A stretch of DNA of 64,000 nt from Pseudoxanthomonas daejeonensis (GCF_010093205.1 NZ_PDWN01000008.1:124001-188000), one strand, 5' to 3'. Shown: positions 55,930-64,000, counted from the first letter of the stretch. The notes: generated by a model from the letters alone, not told the origin. Numbers and translations: made by a program.

Positions 55930-56526
55930 CTATGTGCCGCGCGGGTACCAGGCCACTGCGGCGTGGTAGCCGGGTTCGGGGGTCCATTCGCGCAGCTGCC
56001 ATTCCGCGGCGATGCCCAGTGCCGGATCGCAGGCGAGCAGGCGCACCGGCGCGCCGTCTTCGTCGATGCCGAACTCCAGGCGGTCCAGGCCGAAGGCCAG
56101 GCCACGTCCATGCGCCTTGAGCAGCGCCTCCTTGGCGCACCACAGGCGCAGGAACGTCGCTTCGCGCTGCGCCGGTGCGGTCGCGCGCAGGCGCGCGGCT
56201 TCAGCCGGGGCGAAGTAGCGTTCCGCCAGCTCCAATGCACGCGGTCGTGGCCGCAACCGCTCCAGGTCCACGCCCAGGGTGATATCGCGGCCCATCGCCA
56301 GCAGCAGGCGTTCGCCGCTGTGGCTCCAGCCGGCATCGCGATCCTCGTAGGGCGCCAGCAGGCGCGGCCGCCCCCACGCATCGCGGGCCAGGATCGTCGC
56401 GGCATCGGTTTCGCCGAGCCAACCGGCGAGCAGTCCACGGACCTGGGGTTCGCCGCGCAGCCCCGGCACATGCGGCAACGCCTGCACCTGGACCGGGCCG
56501 AACTGCCAGCGCACGGGCGTGCTCAT
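55930..56526 (-). CDS. 4'-phosphopantetheinyl transferase (Sfp type)
   Basis: The 198-residue product transfers 4'-phosphopantetheine from CoA to acyl or peptidyl carrier proteins. It has the Mg/CoA-binding motif LGVDLERLRPR and the second signature FLRLWCAKEALLKAHGRG, spaced as in Sfp/HetI/AcpT enzymes. Length fits a short two-lobe enzyme. No polyketide or nonribosomal peptide genes are in the window, so the target carrier protein is unknown. The gene is divergent from the GlsB-type gene. Confidence 0.88.
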   Translation of the reverse strand: MSTPVRWQFGPVQVQALPHVPGLRGEPQVRGLLAGWLGETDAATILARDAWGRPRLLAPYEDRDAGWSHSGERLLLAMGRDITLGVDLERLRPRPRALELAERYFAPAEAARLRATAPAQREATFLRLWCAKEALLKAHGRGLAFGLDRLEFGIDEDGAPVRLLACDPALGIAAEWQLREWTPEPGYHAAVAWYPRGT

Positions 56527-56652
56527 GGTGCCCGTCGGGTGGGTCGCGCGACGGCCGCGAGGTATACGGCCGCTTCACGCCATGGCGGGTCTGATGGCCC
56601 GGCCCACCCCGGGTATGGGGGTGACAATCGTGGACCTGAGGAGACACAGAGC

Positions 56653-56904
56653 ATGGGCATCATCATCTGGTTGATCGTGGGCGGCATCGTCGGCTGGCTG
56701 GCCAGCCTGATCATGAGGCGCGACGGACAGCAGGGCATCCTGTTGAACATCATCGTCGGCATCGTCGGCGCGCTGCTGGCCGGCTGGATCTTCGGCGGCG
56801 GCATCAATGAAGCCATCACCATCCGTACCTTCCTGTTCTCGATCATCGGTGCAGTGATCCTGCTTGCGATCGTGAATCTGTTCACCCGCGGCCGGGTGCG
56901 CTGA
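56653..56904 (+). CDS. GlsB/YeaQ/YmgE family stress-response membrane protein
   Basis: The 83-residue product is almost entirely three membrane helices with glycine zippers: GIIIWLIVGGIVGWLASLIM, GILLNIIVGIVGALLAGWIF and FLFSIIGAVILLAIVNLF. This is the classic transglycosylase-associated/GlsB family pattern of small inner-membrane proteins induced in stress or stationary phase. Its function is not established. ATG 56653 follows GAGGAGA at a suitable distance. A terminator hairpin follows at 56939. Confidence 0.9.
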   Translation: MGIIIWLIVGGIVGWLASLIMRRDGQQGILLNIIVGIVGALLAGWIFGGGINEAITIRTFLFSIIGAVILLAIVNLFTRGRVR

Positions 56905-56938
56905 CGCGCCCCGGAAGCGCCGTGCGACGAGGAGACGG

Positions 56939-56967
56939 GGCCCGGCCATCGCCGGGCCTTCGTCTTT
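56939..56967 (+). terminator. Probable terminator of the GlsB-type gene
   Basis: GGCCCGGC (56939-56946) pairs with GCCGGGCC (56951-56958) around loop CATC and is followed by the T-rich TTCGTCTTT. It stands 34 nt after the stop codon. Confidence 0.65.
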
Positions 56968-56996
56968 CCGGCAGTCGCTGCGGAGCAGCACGCGAC

Positions 56997-57767
56997 TCAG
57001 GGCGCCAGTTCGATCCATGCCGGCGCATGGTCGCTCGGCCGTTCCCAGGTGCGCGGTTCGCGATCGATGCCGGCCGCGACCGTGCGCGCGCGCAACGCCT
57101 CCGAGACCAAGGTCAGGTCGATGCGCAGGCCGAGGTTGCGACGGAACGCGGCCTGCCGGTAGTCCCACCAGCTGAATTGCCCGCCTTCCTCGTGCAGCAG
57201 GCGATAGCCGTCGTGCAGGCCGAGCGCGAGCAGGTCGCGCAGCGCGGCGCGCTCGGGGGCCGAGGTCAGGATGTGGGTGTCGTTCCACACGGCCGGGTCG
57301 TGCACGTCGCGCTCGTCGGGGGCGATGTTGAAGTCGCCCAGCACCACCAGGTGCGGATGCGCGCGCGCTTCCTCGCGCAGCCATTCGTGCACCGCGGCCA
57401 GCCATTGCAGCTTGAGCTCGTACTTGTCGGTGCCGACATCCTGGCCGTTGACCACGTACAGGTTGATGATGCGCGTGCCACCGATCGTGGCGCTGATCGC
57501 GCGCCGGTGCTCGTGCTCGAAGCCGGGCACGCCGACCAGCACGTCGCGCGGCTCCTCGCGCGCAAGGATCGCCACGCCGTTGTAGGTCTTCTGGCCGGAG
57601 AACACGCTGCGGTAGCCGAGCCCGGCCAGGGCCGTGTCCGGGAACTTGTGGTCCTCGAGCTTGGTTTCCTGCAGGCCGACCACGTCCGGGCCGAACGCGC
57701 GCAGCCACTGTTCCAGGTGCGGCAGGCGCACGTTGAGCGAGTTGACGTTCCAGCTGGCGATCTTCAT
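56997..57767 (-). CDS. xth: Exodeoxyribonuclease III
   Basis: The 256-residue product belongs to the ExoIII/AP endonuclease 1 family, which cleaves DNA at abasic sites and degrades 3' ends during base-excision repair. Conserved parts are MKIASWNVNSLNVRLPHLEQ, VVGLQETKLEDHKFP (metal-binding Glu), the catalytic LVVLGDFNIAPDERDVHDP, GLRIDLTLVSEALR, and the terminal RPSDHAPAWIEL with the catalytic Asp-His. Length is standard (E. coli XthA 268). It is convergent with the GlsB-type gene. Confidence 0.95.
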   Translation of the reverse strand: MKIASWNVNSLNVRLPHLEQWLRAFGPDVVGLQETKLEDHKFPDTALAGLGYRSVFSGQKTYNGVAILAREEPRDVLVGVPGFEHEHRRAISATIGGTRIINLYVVNGQDVGTDKYELKLQWLAAVHEWLREEARAHPHLVVLGDFNIAPDERDVHDPAVWNDTHILTSAPERAALRDLLALGLHDGYRLLHEEGGQFSWWDYRQAAFRRNLGLRIDLTLVSEALRARTVAAGIDREPRTWERPSDHAPAWIELAP

Positions 57768-57843
57768 CGGGCGGTCTTCATGGGAAGCGGTGCGCCGGGT
57801 GACGGCCGCATAGCATAGCCCCGCGCCGGCGCAGCGCCCCCGG

Positions 57844-59391
57844 TCAACGCAGCAGCAGGTCGATCATCCGGCGGATGCGCGGATACGGCGGATGCAGCAG
57901 GTCGGTCGCGCTGCGCCGTGCCTGCCACAGCACCGGCAATGGTTTGGACAGCGCGTCGAATCCGGCGCGGCCGTGGTAGGCGCCCATGCCGCTGGCACCT
58001 ACGCCGCCGAACGGCAGGTTCTCGGCCGCGAAATGCAGCAGCGTGTCGTTGACGGTGACGCCGCCGGCCAGGGTGGAGCGCAGGATCGTCTCGACCTGGC
58101 CGCGCTCGTGGCTGAAGGGGTACAGCGCCAGCGGCCGCGAACGCGCGTTGACGAAGGCGATCGCCTGCTCCAGCGAATCCACGCAGACCAGCGGCAGGAT
58201 CGGGCCGAAGATCTCCTCGCGCATCAGCGCCAGGTCATCCGGTGGATCCAGCACGAGGACCGGCGCGAACAGGCGCTGCGCCCGCCCATGCGTGGGCGCC
58301 AGCGGCAGCACCTCGCAGCCGCGCGCGCGCGCTTCGTCGAGCCAGCCCTGCAGCCGGTCGAACTGCGCGTCGTTGACGATACGGCTGTAATCCGGCGCGC
58401 CGTCGCCCAGGTCGCCGTAACGGGCCGCCACTTCCGTGCGCAGCGCCTGCACCAGCGCATCGCGGCGTGCGCGGCCGACCAGCAGTACATAGTCGGGGGC
58501 CACGCAGGTCTGGCCGGCGTTGAACCACTTGCCAGTGGCCAGCCGCGCCGCGGCACGCTCGATCGGATAGTCGGCGCAGACGATCGCCGGCGACTTGCCG
58601 CCCAGTTCCAGGGTCAGCGGGGTGAGGTTGGCCGCGGCGGCCGCCATGACCTTGCGTCCGACCGCGGTCGATCCGGTGAACACCAGATGGTCGAAGGGCA
58701 GCGCGGCGAACGCGCCGGCCAGTTCGGCCCCGCCGTCGGCCACCGCCACGCGCGAGGCGGGGAACACCTCGGCCAGCAGTTCCTGCAGGAAGCGCGTGGT
58801 CCGCGGCGTATGTTCGGAAGGCTTGAGGAAGACGTGGTTGCCGGCGGCGATCGCGGTGGCCAGCGGGATCAGCGCCAGGTTCACCGGGTAGTTCCAGGGC
58901 GCGATCACCCCGACCACGCCCAGCGGCACGTGGCGCAGCTGCGCGCGCGCCGGCCACAGGCGCCAGCCGGCACCGACGTTGCGCGGCTTCATCCAGCCGC
59001 GCAGGTGGCGCAGCAGGTGGTCGATGCCGGCCAGCACGGTCATGCCGTCGGCAAGCAGGCTTTCATCGTGCGAGCGGTGGCCGAAATCGGCGGCGATGGT
59101 GCGGGCCATTTCCGGCAGTCGGCGCTTCAGGGCCGCACGCAGCCGCAGCAGGTCGGCGCGCCGCTGCGCATACCCGGGCGGCTGCGCCTGCCAGGCTTCG
59201 CGCAGGCGGTGCAGGGTCGGTGCCAGGGCGGCGACGGTGGTCACGGCTTCGTGCGCCGTGCCATTGCCGGGGTCCTCCCCGGCGGAGTCCGCCTTGGCTG
59301 TGGCCGCGGCGATCGCGGCATTGGCGGCGGTGATCGTCGCGTTCGCGGCGATGGTGGCCGCGGTGGCGGCAGTGATGGCAGGCGTCGTCAT
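57844..59391 (-). CDS. Aldehyde dehydrogenase, coniferyl-aldehyde-dehydrogenase-like
   Basis: The 515-residue product oxidises an aldehyde to an acid with NAD(P). It has IAPWNYPVNLALIPLATAIA, HVFLKPSEHTPRTTRFLQEL, VFTGSTAVGRKVMAAAAANL, the catalytic Glu in LELGGKSPAI and nucleophile Cys in WFNAGQTCVAPDYVL, then EEIFGPILPLV. The GMTVLAGIDHLLRHLRGWMK segment and the late FAAENLPFGGVGASGMGAYH match coniferyl aldehyde dehydrogenases, though fatty aldehydes are also possible substrates. The first 45 or so residues are a repetitive Ala/Thr/Ile/Asn stretch not seen in the core family. It is divergent from the carbonic anhydrase gene by 48 bp. Confidence 0.88.
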   Translation of the reverse strand: MTTPAITAATAATIAANATITAANAAIAAATAKADSAGEDPGNGTAHEAVTTVAALAPTLHRLREAWQAQPPGYAQRRADLLRLRAALKRRLPEMARTIAADFGHRSHDESLLADGMTVLAGIDHLLRHLRGWMKPRNVGAGWRLWPARAQLRHVPLGVVGVIAPWNYPVNLALIPLATAIAAGNHVFLKPSEHTPRTTRFLQELLAEVFPASRVAVADGGAELAGAFAALPFDHLVFTGSTAVGRKVMAAAAANLTPLTLELGGKSPAIVCADYPIERAAARLATGKWFNAGQTCVAPDYVLLVGRARRDALVQALRTEVAARYGDLGDGAPDYSRIVNDAQFDRLQGWLDEARARGCEVLPLAPTHGRAQRLFAPVLVLDPPDDLALMREEIFGPILPLVCVDSLEQAIAFVNARSRPLALYPFSHERGQVETILRSTLAGGVTVNDTLLHFAAENLPFGGVGASGMGAYHGRAGFDALSKPLPVLWQARRSATDLLHPPYPRIRRMIDLLLR

Positions 59392-59439
59392 CGCCGCAGT
59401 CTACGGCCAGGTATGGAGGGGAATTCAATACAATGGGCC

Positions 59440-59994
59440 ATGACCGGATTTCCCCCCTTGCTGCGCCCCTACCTCGACCAGGCTCCCCGCCTGGGCGAGC
59501 GCGTCTATGTCGATCCGGCCGCCACCGTCATCGGCGATGTCGAACTGGCCGACGATGCCTCGGTCTGGCCGGGCTGCGTGCTGCGCGGCGACGTCAACTA
59601 CATCCGCGTCGGCGCACGCACCAACGTGCAGGACGGCACCATCGTCCACGTCAGCCACCACAGCCCGTTCAACAAGGCCGGGTATCCGACCCTGATCGGC
59701 GCGGACGTGACCATCGGCCACGGCACGATCATCCACGCCTGCACGATCGAGGACCTGTGCCTGATCGGCATGGGTGCGTGCATCCTCGATGGCGCCACGG
59801 TGCGCAAGTACGGGTTCCTCGGCGCTGGCGCCGTGCTCGGGCCGGGCAAGGTCGTCGGCGAGGCGGAGCTGTGGCTGGGCAATCCGGCGCGTTTTGCCCG
59901 CAAGCTGACCGATCGCGAGATCGAGAGCCTGCACTACTCGGCGGCGCACTACGTGCGGTTGAAGGACCAGTACCTGGGCATGGCCGGCGCCTGA
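59440..59994 (+). CDS. Gamma-class carbonic anhydrase-like hexapeptide protein (YrdA/CaiE family)
   Basis: The 184-residue product is a left-handed beta-helix built from hexapeptide repeats (VYVDPAATVIGDVELADDAS; GATVRKYGFLGAGAVLGPGK). The three metal-binding histidines expected in the gamma class can be placed in IVHVSHHSPF, and in TIGHGTIIHACTI. Length matches YrdA (184). Such proteins form trimers that may bind zinc or iron and hydrate CO2, though many have no measured activity. The start ATG 59440 gives the standard beginning, and 7 bp separate its stop from that of the convergent YkgJ-type gene. Confidence 0.92.
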   Translation: MTGFPPLLRPYLDQAPRLGERVYVDPAATVIGDVELADDASVWPGCVLRGDVNYIRVGARTNVQDGTIVHVSHHSPFNKAGYPTLIGADVTIGHGTIIHACTIEDLCLIGMGACILDGATVRKYGFLGAGAVLGPGKVVGEAELWLGNPARFARKLTDREIESLHYSAAHYVRLKDQYLGMAGA

Positions 59995-60001
59995 CGGGCG
60001 C

Positions 60002-60283
60002 TCAAGGCGCGGTCGCCGCTTCGAGCGCGGCCAGGATCGTCATCGCCTCGGTGCGGCTGGCCCCGCACATCTCCGGGCCCGGCTTGAGCGAGGCGCAGAA
60101 CGGCGGCCGCTCGGGTTTTCCGAACAGGCGGCAGCGCAGCGTGTCGTCCAGCTGCACGCAGGGCACGCCGGCGGGTTTGCCATGGGGCATGCCCGGTATC
60201 GGCGAGGTGATCGACGGAGCCGTGCAGCAGGCAGCGCAGCCGGCGCGGCAGGCGAACGGGCGGTGGTCGGAACGTGCATCCAT
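60002..60283 (-). CDS. YkgJ-family cysteine-cluster protein
   Basis: The 93-residue product contains the family motif [14 protein letters not shown] (CxxCxxCC), then [35 protein letters not shown]. The eight conserved cysteines probably bind a metal or an Fe-S cluster. The molecular role of the family is unknown. The gene is divergent from the RDD-protein gene and convergent with the carbonic anhydrase gene. Confidence 0.88.
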   Translation of the reverse strand: MDARSDHRPFACRAGCAACCTAPSITSPIPGMPHGKPAGVPCVQLDDTLRCRLFGKPERPPFCASLKPGPEMCGASRTEAMTILAALEAATAP

Positions 60284-60469
60284 GCGCGCAGTCTAGGCCC
60301 AGCCTCCTGGCTGCGGTTGCGCTGCTGCAGGCGCCGCACGCGCTGGGCAAGCGCGGGCACGGCCGCTAAAGTCGGTGCGGGGAAGGACCACGAGGACCGC
60401 ATGCCGCCACGGGAGGTTGCCTGGCAGGAACGCCAGTCGCGCGCCGCCGCGGATGCACCGACGGCGGGG

Positions 60470-61150
60470 ATGCTCGATACCTATCGCGAAGTGCTGACGC
60501 CGGAGGGCGTGGCCCTGCACCTGCCGGCCGCCGGTCCGGTGCCGCGCGCGCTGGCCTGGCTGCTGGACCTGGTCGTGCGCCTGGGCGTGCTGCTGGCGCT
60601 GGCGATGGTGCTCGGCATGCTCGGTGGCCTGGGCGAGGGCCTGTACAGCGTCGGCCTGTTCCTGGTGTTCTGGGCCTACCCGATCGTGCTGGAGGCGGCC
60701 TGGAACGGGCAGACGCCCGGCAAGCGCGCGCTCGGCTTGCGCGTGGTGGCCGGCGACGGCGCGCCGGTGGGCTGGTTGCCCGCGGTGGTGCGCAACCTCA
60801 TGCGGGCGGTGGACATGCTGCCGTTCGGCTACGCGACCGGGCTGGCCAGCTGCCTGTACGACCGCCACAGCCGCCGCCTCGGTGACCTGGTCGCCGACAC
60901 CGTCGTGGTGCACGTGCTGCCGCGGCAGCTCGATCCGCAGCTGCCGCCGGCGACGCCATTGGCCCCGGCGCAGGCGCTGCTGCCGGACGAGCAGGCCGCG
61001 ATCGTCGCCTTCGGCGAACGCGCGCCGCGGCTGTCGGCCGGGCGCCAGGCCGAACTCGCCGCGCTGGCGTATCCGCTGACCGGCAGCGCCGGGGGCGAGG
61101 GCGTGCGCAGGCTGTACGGCATGGCCAACTGGCTGCTGGGGCGGCGCTGA
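60470..61150 (+). CDS. RDD family membrane protein
   Basis: From ATG 60470 the product has 226 residues and begins MLDTYREVLTPEGVALHLPA, the usual opening of this group; ATG 60401 would add 23 residues. It has three membrane helices (LAWLLDLVVRLGVLLALAMV; YSVGLFLVFWAYPIVLEAAW; and around MRAVDMLPFGYATGLASCLY). The RDD domain contains NGQTPGKRALGLRVV and DRHSRRLGDLVADTVVVHV. It heads a plus-strand operon with SpoIIM-, DUF4129- and DUF4350-type genes. Function is unknown; some RDD proteins are ion transporters. Confidence 0.88.
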   Translation: MLDTYREVLTPEGVALHLPAAGPVPRALAWLLDLVVRLGVLLALAMVLGMLGGLGEGLYSVGLFLVFWAYPIVLEAAWNGQTPGKRALGLRVVAGDGAPVGWLPAVVRNLMRAVDMLPFGYATGLASCLYDRHSRRLGDLVADTVVVHVLPRQLDPQLPPATPLAPAQALLPDEQAAIVAFGERAPRLSAGRQAELAALAYPLTGSAGGEGVRRLYGMANWLLGRR

Positions 61151-61175
61151 TGTCGGGTCGAAGCGGGGTGCGCCG

Positions 61176-62189
61176 ATGAAGCAGGAGCAGTTCGTCGCCC
61201 GCCACCAGGCCGAATGGGATGCCTTCGAATTGTGGCTGAAAGCCTGCGGCGGCGTGCGCGTGACGGCGCGCTCGAGAGCCGCGCCGATCGGGCTGGACGA
61301 CGGCGACGTGCCGGCCCGCTATCGCCGGCTGTGCCAGCAGCTGGCCCTGGCGCGGCGCCGCGGCTACAGCACGCCGCTGCTGCAGCGCTTGCAGGCGCTG
61401 ATGCAGCAGGGCCATGCCGTGCTCTACCGGGCGCCACCGCCGCGCTGGCACCGGGCCGCCGAATTCCTGGTCGCCGGCTTCCCGCAGCTGGTGCGCAGCC
61501 AGGCCGGCTGCATGACTGCCGCGCTGGTGCTGTTCGCGTTGCCCTTGGTCACCCTGTTCGTGCTGCTGCAGTTCCGCCCGGAGCTGGTCCACCAGGTGCT
61601 CGACCCGGGCCAGATCGCGCAGATGGAGGCGATGTACGACCCGGCCGATCCGCGCCAGGCGCTCGGACGCGACAGCGGCAGCGACTGGCAGATGTTCGGC
61701 CACTACGTGATGAACAACATCAGCATCGGCCTGCGCACCTTTGCCGGCGGATTGCTCGCCGGCGTCGGCACGATCCTGGTGCTGGTCTTCAACGGCGTGA
61801 GCATCGGCGCGGTGGCCGGGCACCTGCACGCGATCGGATACGGCGAGACGTTCTGGCGCTTCGTCGCCGGCCATGCGCCGCTGGAGCTGACCGCGATCGT
61901 CATCGCCGGCGGCGCCGGATTGCGCCTGGGCCTGGACCTGATCGCGCCGGGCCGGTACCGGCGGCGCGATGCGCTGGTCCGCGCGGGCCGCATCGGCGCA
62001 CGACTATGCCTGGGCGTGGTGGTGATGCTGCTGCTGGCGGCGTTCGTCGAGGCGTTCTGGTCGTCCACCCATTCGATCCCTGCCTGGGCCAAGTACGCGT
62101 TCTCGGCCGCGATGTGGACGCTGGTGCTGGGCTGGTTGTGGCGTGGCGGCCGCGGTGCCGCGAGCGCGGAGGGCGACGATGCGTCCTGA
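61176..62189 (+). CDS. Stage II sporulation protein M family membrane protein
   Basis: The 337-residue product has a cytosolic N-terminal helical part (QFVARHQAEWDAFELWLKAC). Several membrane helices follow, with the SpoIIM-family motif FGHYVMNNISIGLRTFAGGL and LVLVFNGVSIGAVAGHLHAI, then ELTAIVIAGGAGLRLGLDLI. In sporulating bacteria SpoIIM holds peptidoglycan hydrolases; this organism group does not sporulate, so the role differs and is unknown. It starts 25 bp after the RDD gene and overlaps the next gene by 11 bp. Confidence 0.88.
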   Translation: MKQEQFVARHQAEWDAFELWLKACGGVRVTARSRAAPIGLDDGDVPARYRRLCQQLALARRRGYSTPLLQRLQALMQQGHAVLYRAPPPRWHRAAEFLVAGFPQLVRSQAGCMTAALVLFALPLVTLFVLLQFRPELVHQVLDPGQIAQMEAMYDPADPRQALGRDSGSDWQMFGHYVMNNISIGLRTFAGGLLAGVGTILVLVFNGVSIGAVAGHLHAIGYGETFWRFVAGHAPLELTAIVIAGGAGLRLGLDLIAPGRYRRRDALVRAGRIGARLCLGVVVMLLLAAFVEAFWSSTHSIPAWAKYAFSAAMWTLVLGWLWRGGRGAASAEGDDAS

Positions 62190-63693
62190 AGACCTGGACG
62201 TGGCCCTGCGCCCGCGCTCGTCGTGGGAAGCGATGGAGCTGGGTACCGCCCTGCTGCGTCGCCATGCCGGCGCGGTGTGGCGCCCGTGGTTGCTGGCGAC
62301 GCTGCCGGTGCTGGTCGTGCTCAATGCCGCCGCGTGGATGCTCGACCGGGTGTGGCTGGCGGCGCTGCTGATGTGGTGGCTCAAGCCGCTGTTCGACCGG
62401 ATCCCGCTGTACGTGCTTTCGCGCGGCGTGTTCGGCCACACGCCGGGCACCGTCGAAACCCTGCGCGCGCAGTGGAGCTTCGGCCGCGGTGCGATGCCGG
62501 CCCACCTGCTCTGGCGCCGCTTGTCGCCGGCGCGCTCCCTGCTGATGCCGGTGGACCTGCTCGAAGGCTCCGCCGCGGCGCAACGCCGCGCGCGGCGTCG
62601 CGTGGTCGGCGGCCCGGCCTACGGGCAGGCGGCGCTGCTGACCTGGACCTGCTGGCACTTCGAGCTGGCGCTGGCGCTGGGCGTGGTCGCGGCGGTGTTC
62701 CTGGCGGTCCCGCCGGAGCTGCTGCCCGATTCGCTCAATTCGTTCTGGATGCTGCTGCGCGCCGGACCGCCACCGTGGCTGGAACTGGCGTTCAACGGGG
62801 TCGCCTGGCTGGCGGTGTCGGTGGTCGGACCGTTCTACGTGGCCGCCGGCTTCGGCCTCTACCTCAACCGGCGTACCGAAACCGAAGCCTGGGACGTGGA
62901 GCTGGCGTTCCGGCGCCTGCGCGAACGCCTGCTCGCCCAGGCCGCCGCGCCACTGGCCCTGCTGCTGGCATGCATGCTGCTGTCGCCCGCGGAGGTGCTA
63001 GCGCAGCAGCAGGGCGAAGACGACGCAAGGCCGGCAACACTGGAGCAGGTGTTCGGCCAGGACCATGCCGATGACGCGCGCTTTCGCGATGCGGTCGCGC
63101 GCACCTATCGCGATCCGCTGCTGGGCGGCGAACGCACCGTGGTGGAGTGGCGCCTCAAGTCGCCGCCCAGGGAAAGGACCGGCGACGCGCCGGACCTGTC
63201 CGTCCTGGCCGCGCTGCTGTCGCGCATCGGCGAATGGATGCTGTGGATCGCGGTCGCCGTGCTGGTATTGCTGGTCCTGGTGACCGCGCCGCGCTGGCTG
63301 CCGTGGCTGGGGGGCTCTGCACGGCGCAAGCGCGCCGAAGCACCGGCAGCGGCGGCCACGCTGCTGGCCATGCCCGAGGCATCGCCCGAGGACATCGCCG
63401 CGGCGGCGCGCCGCCTCTGGCAGTCCGGCCATCCGCGTGATGCCTTGGCCCTGGTCTACCGCGGCAGCGTCGAGGCGATGGCCCGCGACGCGCAGGTCGA
63501 ACTTCCGCCCGGTGCGACCGAAGCCCAGTGCCTGCGCGCGTCACGCAAGCTGCCGCTGCCTGCCGCGCGCGAACTGTTCGCGCAGGTGGTGCGGGTGTGG
63601 CAGTACGCCGCCTATGCCGGACGCCTGCCCGCCGAGAGCGAGTTCGACAGCCTGCTGGACGCGGCGCGGACGCAATGGGCGTGGCGCGGATGA
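62179..63693 (+). CDS. DUF4129 domain-containing membrane protein
   Basis: The 504-residue product has an N-terminal membrane part with several helices (WLLATLPVLVVLNAAAWMLD; LALALGVVAAVFLAVPPELL; ELAFNGVAWLAVSVVGPFYV), then a periplasm-facing stretch and a further helix (GEWMLWIAVAVLVLLVLVTA). The C-terminal DUF4129 domain is recognised by RRLWQSGHPRDALALVYRGS, ATEAQCLRASRKLP and VRVWQYAAYAGRLPAESEF. The same domain is found beside transglutaminase genes and in MoxR/DUF58 operons. ATG 62179 overlaps the SpoIIM gene by 11 nt; the stop overlaps the next start (ATGA). Confidence 0.87.
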   Translation: MRPEDLDVALRPRSSWEAMELGTALLRRHAGAVWRPWLLATLPVLVVLNAAAWMLDRVWLAALLMWWLKPLFDRIPLYVLSRGVFGHTPGTVETLRAQWSFGRGAMPAHLLWRRLSPARSLLMPVDLLEGSAAAQRRARRRVVGGPAYGQAALLTWTCWHFELALALGVVAAVFLAVPPELLPDSLNSFWMLLRAGPPPWLELAFNGVAWLAVSVVGPFYVAAGFGLYLNRRTETEAWDVELAFRRLRERLLAQAAAPLALLLACMLLSPAEVLAQQQGEDDARPATLEQVFGQDHADDARFRDAVARTYRDPLLGGERTVVEWRLKSPPRERTGDAPDLSVLAALLSRIGEWMLWIAVAVLVLLVLVTAPRWLPWLGGSARRKRAEAPAAAATLLAMPEASPEDIAAAARRLWQSGHPRDALALVYRGSVEAMARDAQVELPPGATEAQCLRASRKLPLPAARELFAQVVRVWQYAAYAGRLPAESEFDSLLDAARTQWAWRG

Positions 63694-64000
63694 AGCCCAG
63701 GGCACGCACGGGCCTGATCGCTGCGTTGGTCGCGCTTGCGGCATGCGCGCTGGTCGCCGCGCTGGTGGCGTGGTTCCTGCACACCCACGAACGGATCGAG
63801 CACAAGCAGCCGCTTCCGCCGCAGGGCGAAGCGGCGTGGAACCCGCTGTACGCACTGCGCGAGAGCCTGCGCGCGGACAAGGTGCCCGCACAGACACGGC
63901 AACGGCTGGAGCCGGCGCTGTTCGTATCCGCACCGGGCGACACCGTGCTGCTCGACGGCGACCCGGCGCGGCTGCGCGCCGCCGAAGTGGACGCGCTGCT
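63690..64000 (+). CDS. DUF4350 domain-containing protein (partial)
   Basis: The frame runs from ATG 63690 to the end of the window without a stop and gives 103 residues. It starts with a basic N-terminus and one membrane helix (LIAALVALAACALVAALVAW), then AWNPLYALRESLRADKVPAQ and PGDTVLLDGDPARLRAAEVD, which fits the start of a DUF4350 protein. Its start overlaps the DUF4129 stop, so it is the fourth gene of the operon. MoxR ATPase and DUF58 genes often follow in related genomes and would be expected just outside. Confidence 0.8.
   Translation, partial: MKPRARTGLIAALVALAACALVAALVAWFLHTHERIEHKQPLPPQGEAAWNPLYALRESLRADKVPAQTRQRLEPALFVSAPGDTVLLDGDPARLRAAEVDAL

Noticed and set aside
57892-59994. 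Apparent 700-residue plus-strand protein
   Set aside because: The first 516 codons are a shadow of the aldehyde dehydrogenase. The real gene is the 184-residue gamma-carbonic anhydrase starting at 59440.

Overview
The window is a GC-rich (by eye about 70%) stretch of ordinary bacterial chromosome, dense with genes and with many 4-nt start/stop overlaps. Gene content points to a gammaproteobacterium of the Xanthomonadaceae/Lysobacteraceae (Lysobacter, Luteimonas, Pseudoxanthomonas or Xanthomonas type). Indicators are rpoD followed by a CAT tRNA, a copL-copA-copB copper operon, an opgD glucan gene, an ECF sigma factor paired with a TPR serine/threonine kinase, a GH94 cellobionic-acid-type phosphorylase, and a RDD/SpoIIM/DUF4129/DUF4350 cassette. 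I see no phage, insertion sequence, CRISPR array or rRNA. Functions come from reading motifs in the translated sequence; no database search was possible.

Layout. 1-1.5 kb: the end of a Cys-rich protein and an unrecognised secreted protein. 1.5-5.9 kb (minus): lipoprotein, plsB and an unknown gene. 6.1-10.9 kb (minus): rep helicase, GNAT and DinB genes in an overlapping chain, then an e(P4)-type acid phosphatase overlapping pyrF. 11-16.8 kb: Sel1-like protein, a nonsense-broken paralogue of its C-terminus that runs in frame into tdk, a TPR lipoprotein, a YgjP-like metalloprotease, a DUF2058 protein and an outer-membrane barrel. 16.9-24 kb (minus): opgD, kinase and sigma factor, mutM and an ABC ATPase. 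24-31.5 kb: desaturase with a coupled EF-hand protein, two surface-polymer transferases, a bPH2 pair, lpxL and dtd. 31.5-34.2 kb: rpoD with promoter and terminator, tRNA, small lipoprotein. 34.3-37.7 kb (minus): copL-copA-copB behind a MerR/CueR-type promoter. 37.8-45.7 kb: a transporter-fused hybrid histidine kinase, divergent from a three-gene operon of sugar symporter, GH94 phosphorylase and gluconokinase. 45.7-49.3 kb (minus): FAD/NAD(P) protein, cardiolipin synthase, rpmB-rpmG. 49.3-57.8 kb: DUF885 peptidase, an epimerase/GT2/LAB_N cassette, rsmG-parA-parB, a phosphopantetheinyl transferase, a GlsB-type protein and exonuclease III. 57.8-64 kb: aldehyde dehydrogenase, gamma-carbonic anhydrase, YkgJ-type protein and the start of the RDD-SpoIIM-DUF4129-DUF4350 operon, which runs off the window.

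The most informative unit is 41415-45696. Its phosphorylase carries the residues I recall as specific to cellobionic acid phosphorylase (Q194, D476, R613 and K617, all at one constant offset from the published enzyme), and the next gene is a gluconokinase. Together with the symporter this forms a complete predicted route for taking up and degrading cellobionate, an end product of oxidative cellulose cleavage. The second notable element is the 19-bp-spaced promoter with a perfect 7-7-7 dyad upstream of copL. The window encodes no MerR-type regulator to match it.
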